Assembly: GCA_042854365.1 (NCBI GenBank)
Contig: AP031437.1
Span: 2,852,001 to 2,916,000 of the forward strand
Length of the DNA stretch: 64,000 nucleotides
Origin: Anaeromassilibacillus sp001305115
GTDB lineage: Bacteria > Bacillota > Clostridia > Oscillospirales > Acutalibacteraceae
Direction of reading: 5' to 3'
The notes under the pieces were generated by a model. It made no database searches. It was not told the origin of the DNA and saw only the letters and a list, made by a program, of their open reading frames with translations. The position numbers and the translations under genes are program-made. The first letter of the stretch is position 1. Each line of letters starts with the position of its first letter. Shown piece by piece: positions 62,224-64,000 of this stretch.

Positions 62224-63857
62224 AGCCGGAAGAAAATCATCGTTCTCGAGAAAACATAGATCGGTATCGGGCTGCAATGGATCATCTCCGATTGCCGGAG
62301 GACTTTGAACAGCGCACTTTGGAGCTGGCAAAACAGCATATGGAATGTACTAAGGGAAAACAATCCTCTCGTGACATCTGGCGCGCCAAGCCCTTCTATC
62401 GCCGGCCGGCCGCACAGGTGTGCTTTGTTCTACTGTTATTCCTGGTGATCGGCATATTTCCGGTATTGCACTTCACACAGCCTTTTCTGGCCACACGTAG
62501 TAACGATTCCGCCGCCGTTACACAGTATGACGGTGGGGAAAACGGTGCTTTATGCGGCGGCGTTCCCTCCGGCCCTGTAAGCGGCGAAATCGAGAGAACC
62601 GATGGCACCGCAGAGGCCGCGAACGCCAGCGAGATTCCCACAGAAAACAGCGCTTCGAGCGCTAATTCCCCAGAGACTGCCTCTGCGCCAGCAGCCGGCG
62701 CTGGAATCGAAGAGCAAGCGTTTCTGGCTGATCCGGATGAACCTGCGGAAAAACGCTCTCGGAACACAATTCCCGGCGACGGAACAATGGATACGGACAC
62801 GGGGCTGCCGTCTGACGAATCTGTACCATCTCCGTCACAACCGCAACTATTTCAGGAAAATGGCGCTGCGTCCGCCCAATCAGGGCAAAATACCGGCGAG
62901 GACAGCGCGCAAACACCTGCTCCCAGCGCATTGCTTCGTTCCGCCCCAGAGAATGCTTATGAAGAACCTGGATTACCATTGGTTGCTTCCGACGGAGAAA
63001 AGCTGTATTTTCAGCCGTATCCATCCCAGAAGAACGGCGGTTCTTTGATGGTATGGGATGGGACGGCTCTATCTTCCACAGGAATTTCGCATGCGGACAG
63101 CCTGATCGCTGTCAATGGCGGATATTCTTATACCATCGAGAATAAACTGTATCATGGATCGTCGCTGGTGCGCGACTTTTCCGACGAGGCGCTTCTTGGG
63201 ACTCACGCTTTCTCACTGCGAGTATTTGGCTCCGACAGTTCTTATTTTTATCTTTATGCGAACGCTGCCGACTCGGTTTCCGGGGAGGTTTCCCCCTATG
63301 CCATCCTGCGCGTATCGCTCGATGGTCAAGCGGAACAGCTTTTGTTTGGCGCCGATGGTCTTTCTACCGGCGGACGGATCTCGCAGGCCATTCTGGCGGA
63401 AAACACGGTGTATTATTCTTTATCAGCGGGCAACAGCGGCATTTATGCATTGGACTCTGCCGGTGGGCAGCCACGGCAGCTTTCCTCCATGAGTGTGTCT
63501 GGTTCCTTCTGCTATTGGAATGGCGAGTTGATCTTTACCGATACAGGTACAAACTTGTGTGCTATGCAGTCGGAGAGCGGCAGCAATCGACAGCTCGTAG
63601 AGGGCGGCGTTCTATCTCCGCCGGTAGTCCGCGGCGGAACGGTCTATTACAGTGCAAAATCTCCGAACGCCGCCACAGGTGCAATCTATGCATACGACCT
63701 GGCGGGGGGAGAATCCCGTCGATTGCTGGAAGAACAAGGCACGGCCGGTGGCTTTTGCCAGCTTCTCCCCGCATCCGACGGCCTATTCCTGGTAAACGCC
63801 TCCGGAGATGTATTCCACTATCATATACAGACAGGGATTCTCACCGAAATTACCTGA
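62220..63857 (+). CDS. Membrane protein, probable anti-sigma factor with beta-propeller-like sensor domain
   Basis: A 545-residue protein. Residues 1-55 form a charged cytoplasmic part (IDRYRAAMDHLRLPEDFEQRTLELAKQ) fit to hold the sigma factor. One transmembrane helix (about 63-82, AQVCFVLLLFLVIGIFPVLHF region) follows, then a Glu/Ala/Pro/Ser-rich stalk (90-250) and a C-terminal domain (255-545) with repeated beta motifs (GIYALDSAGGQPRQL; AIYAYDLAGGESRRL), like DUF5050-type propellers. Extracytoplasmic sensing and sigma release are inferred from layout and the 4-base overlap. Confidence 0.8.
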   Translation: MKPEENHRSRENIDRYRAAMDHLRLPEDFEQRTLELAKQHMECTKGKQSSRDIWRAKPFYRRPAAQVCFVLLLFLVIGIFPVLHFTQPFLATRSNDSAAVTQYDGGENGALCGGVPSGPVSGEIERTDGTAEAANASEIPTENSASSANSPETASAPAAGAGIEEQAFLADPDEPAEKRSRNTIPGDGTMDTDTGLPSDESVPSPSQPQLFQENGAASAQSGQNTGEDSAQTPAPSALLRSAPENAYEEPGLPLVASDGEKLYFQPYPSQKNGGSLMVWDGTALSSTGISHADSLIAVNGGYSYTIENKLYHGSSLVRDFSDEALLGTHAFSLRVFGSDSSYFYLYANAADSVSGEVSPYAILRVSLDGQAEQLLFGADGLSTGGRISQAILAENTVYYSLSAGNSGIYALDSAGGQPRQLSSMSVSGSFCYWNGELIFTDTGTNLCAMQSESGSNRQLVEGGVLSPPVVRGGTVYYSAKSPNAATGAIYAYDLAGGESRRLLEEQGTAGGFCQLLPASDGLFLVNASGDVFHYHIQTGILTEIT

Positions 63858-63869
63858 TGGGAGGCCATT

Positions 63870-64000
63870 ATGGAAAAGGGATTGATACACATCTACTGCG
63901 GCGACGGCAAAGGGAAAACCACCGCAGCCGTTGGCTTATGTGTGCGTGCCTGTGGATGCGGCAAGAAAGTCCTGCTCGCACAGTTTTTGAAGGACGATTC
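63870..64000 (+). CDS. cobO: Cob(I)alamin adenosyltransferase, CobO/BtuR type, partial
   Basis: The first 43 codons are present before the right edge. MEKGLIHIYCGDGKGKTTAA has the CobO P-loop GDGKGKTT, followed by VGLCVRACGCGKKVLLAQFLK, as in CobO/BtuR (CobA). The enzyme attaches the adenosyl ligand to cobalt in B12 coenzyme synthesis or salvage. It begins 12 bases after the anti-sigma stop, with GGGAGG upstream. Confidence 0.9.
   Translation, partial: MEKGLIHIYCGDGKGKTTAAVGLCVRACGCGKKVLLAQFLKDD

Noticed and set aside
1..64000. CRISPR arrays, rRNA genes and insertion sequences with transposase
   Set aside because: Looked for regularly spaced direct repeats, rRNA-like blocks and transposase motifs; none seen apart from the listed short repeats and the tyrosine integrase.

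Overview
The window looks like chromosome of a spore-forming, low-to-medium GC Clostridia, most likely an Oscillospirales/Ruminococcaceae-type gut Firmicute. The evidence is spoVAC-spoVAD, strong Shine-Dalgarno sites, many TTG/GTG starts, consensus sigma-A promoters, Tn916-type recombination genes and HtrA/VanW/UshA-type surface proteins. The genus cannot be fixed from the sequence alone.

Layout. (1) 1-8.85 kb is the right end of an integrative element. A leftward operon carries a YqaJ nuclease, RecD2 helicase, an unrecognised acidic protein and a CHC2/Toprim primase that runs off the left edge. Rightward excisionase and tyrosine integrase genes end just beside the 3' end of lysS. The leftward operon has a consensus promoter inside an inverted repeat and a structured, terminator-like leader. 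(2) 8.86-16.1 kb holds greA-lysS (LysRS with an extra C-terminal tRNA-binding domain), an FRG-domain protein, a Mn-catalase-like protein, tRNA-Pro(GGG), a small membrane protein and a TM2 protein. (3) 16.3-25.1 kb holds GTP-type pckG, then the leftward run polA-rlmA-membrane glycosyltransferase-rimI-tsaD, then a marR gene. (4) 25.2-34.2 kb holds dusB, a ComEC-like metallohydrolase, an unknown protein, a surface protein, a GNAT, an orphan ABC ATPase and a phosphohexomutase. (5) 35.1-45.1 kb holds a CofE-like ligase, spoVAC-spoVAD, a serine hydrolase, cinA, thiI and nifS, and divergently a Fur-family gene with a GNAT. (6) 45.4-47.6 kb is a conspicuously AT-rich insert with an M20D amidohydrolase and a divergent LysR regulator. 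(7) 47.9-64 kb holds two tandem MGDG-synthase-like glycosyltransferases with a small membrane protein, a VanW protein, a GT2, nadE, a TIGR04076 protein, htrA, a UshA-like nucleotidase, an ECF sigma/anti-sigma pair and the start of cobO.

Functional links. nifS and thiI form a sulfur-relay pair for tRNA thiolation. rimI and tsaD are a classic pair beside polA. The three genes at 47.9-50.4 kb are coupled by ATGA overlaps and probably act in membrane glycolipid synthesis. The ECF sigma factor overlaps its presumed membrane anti-sigma.

The two most unusual signals are non-coding. One is a family of about 130-bp interspersed repeats (three full copies and one half copy), all sitting between convergent genes and beginning with a terminator hairpin. 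The other is a pair of GC-rich elements, both exactly 81 nt, in which an outer stem encloses three near-perfect hairpins. Neither matches an element I can name. No CRISPR array was seen.
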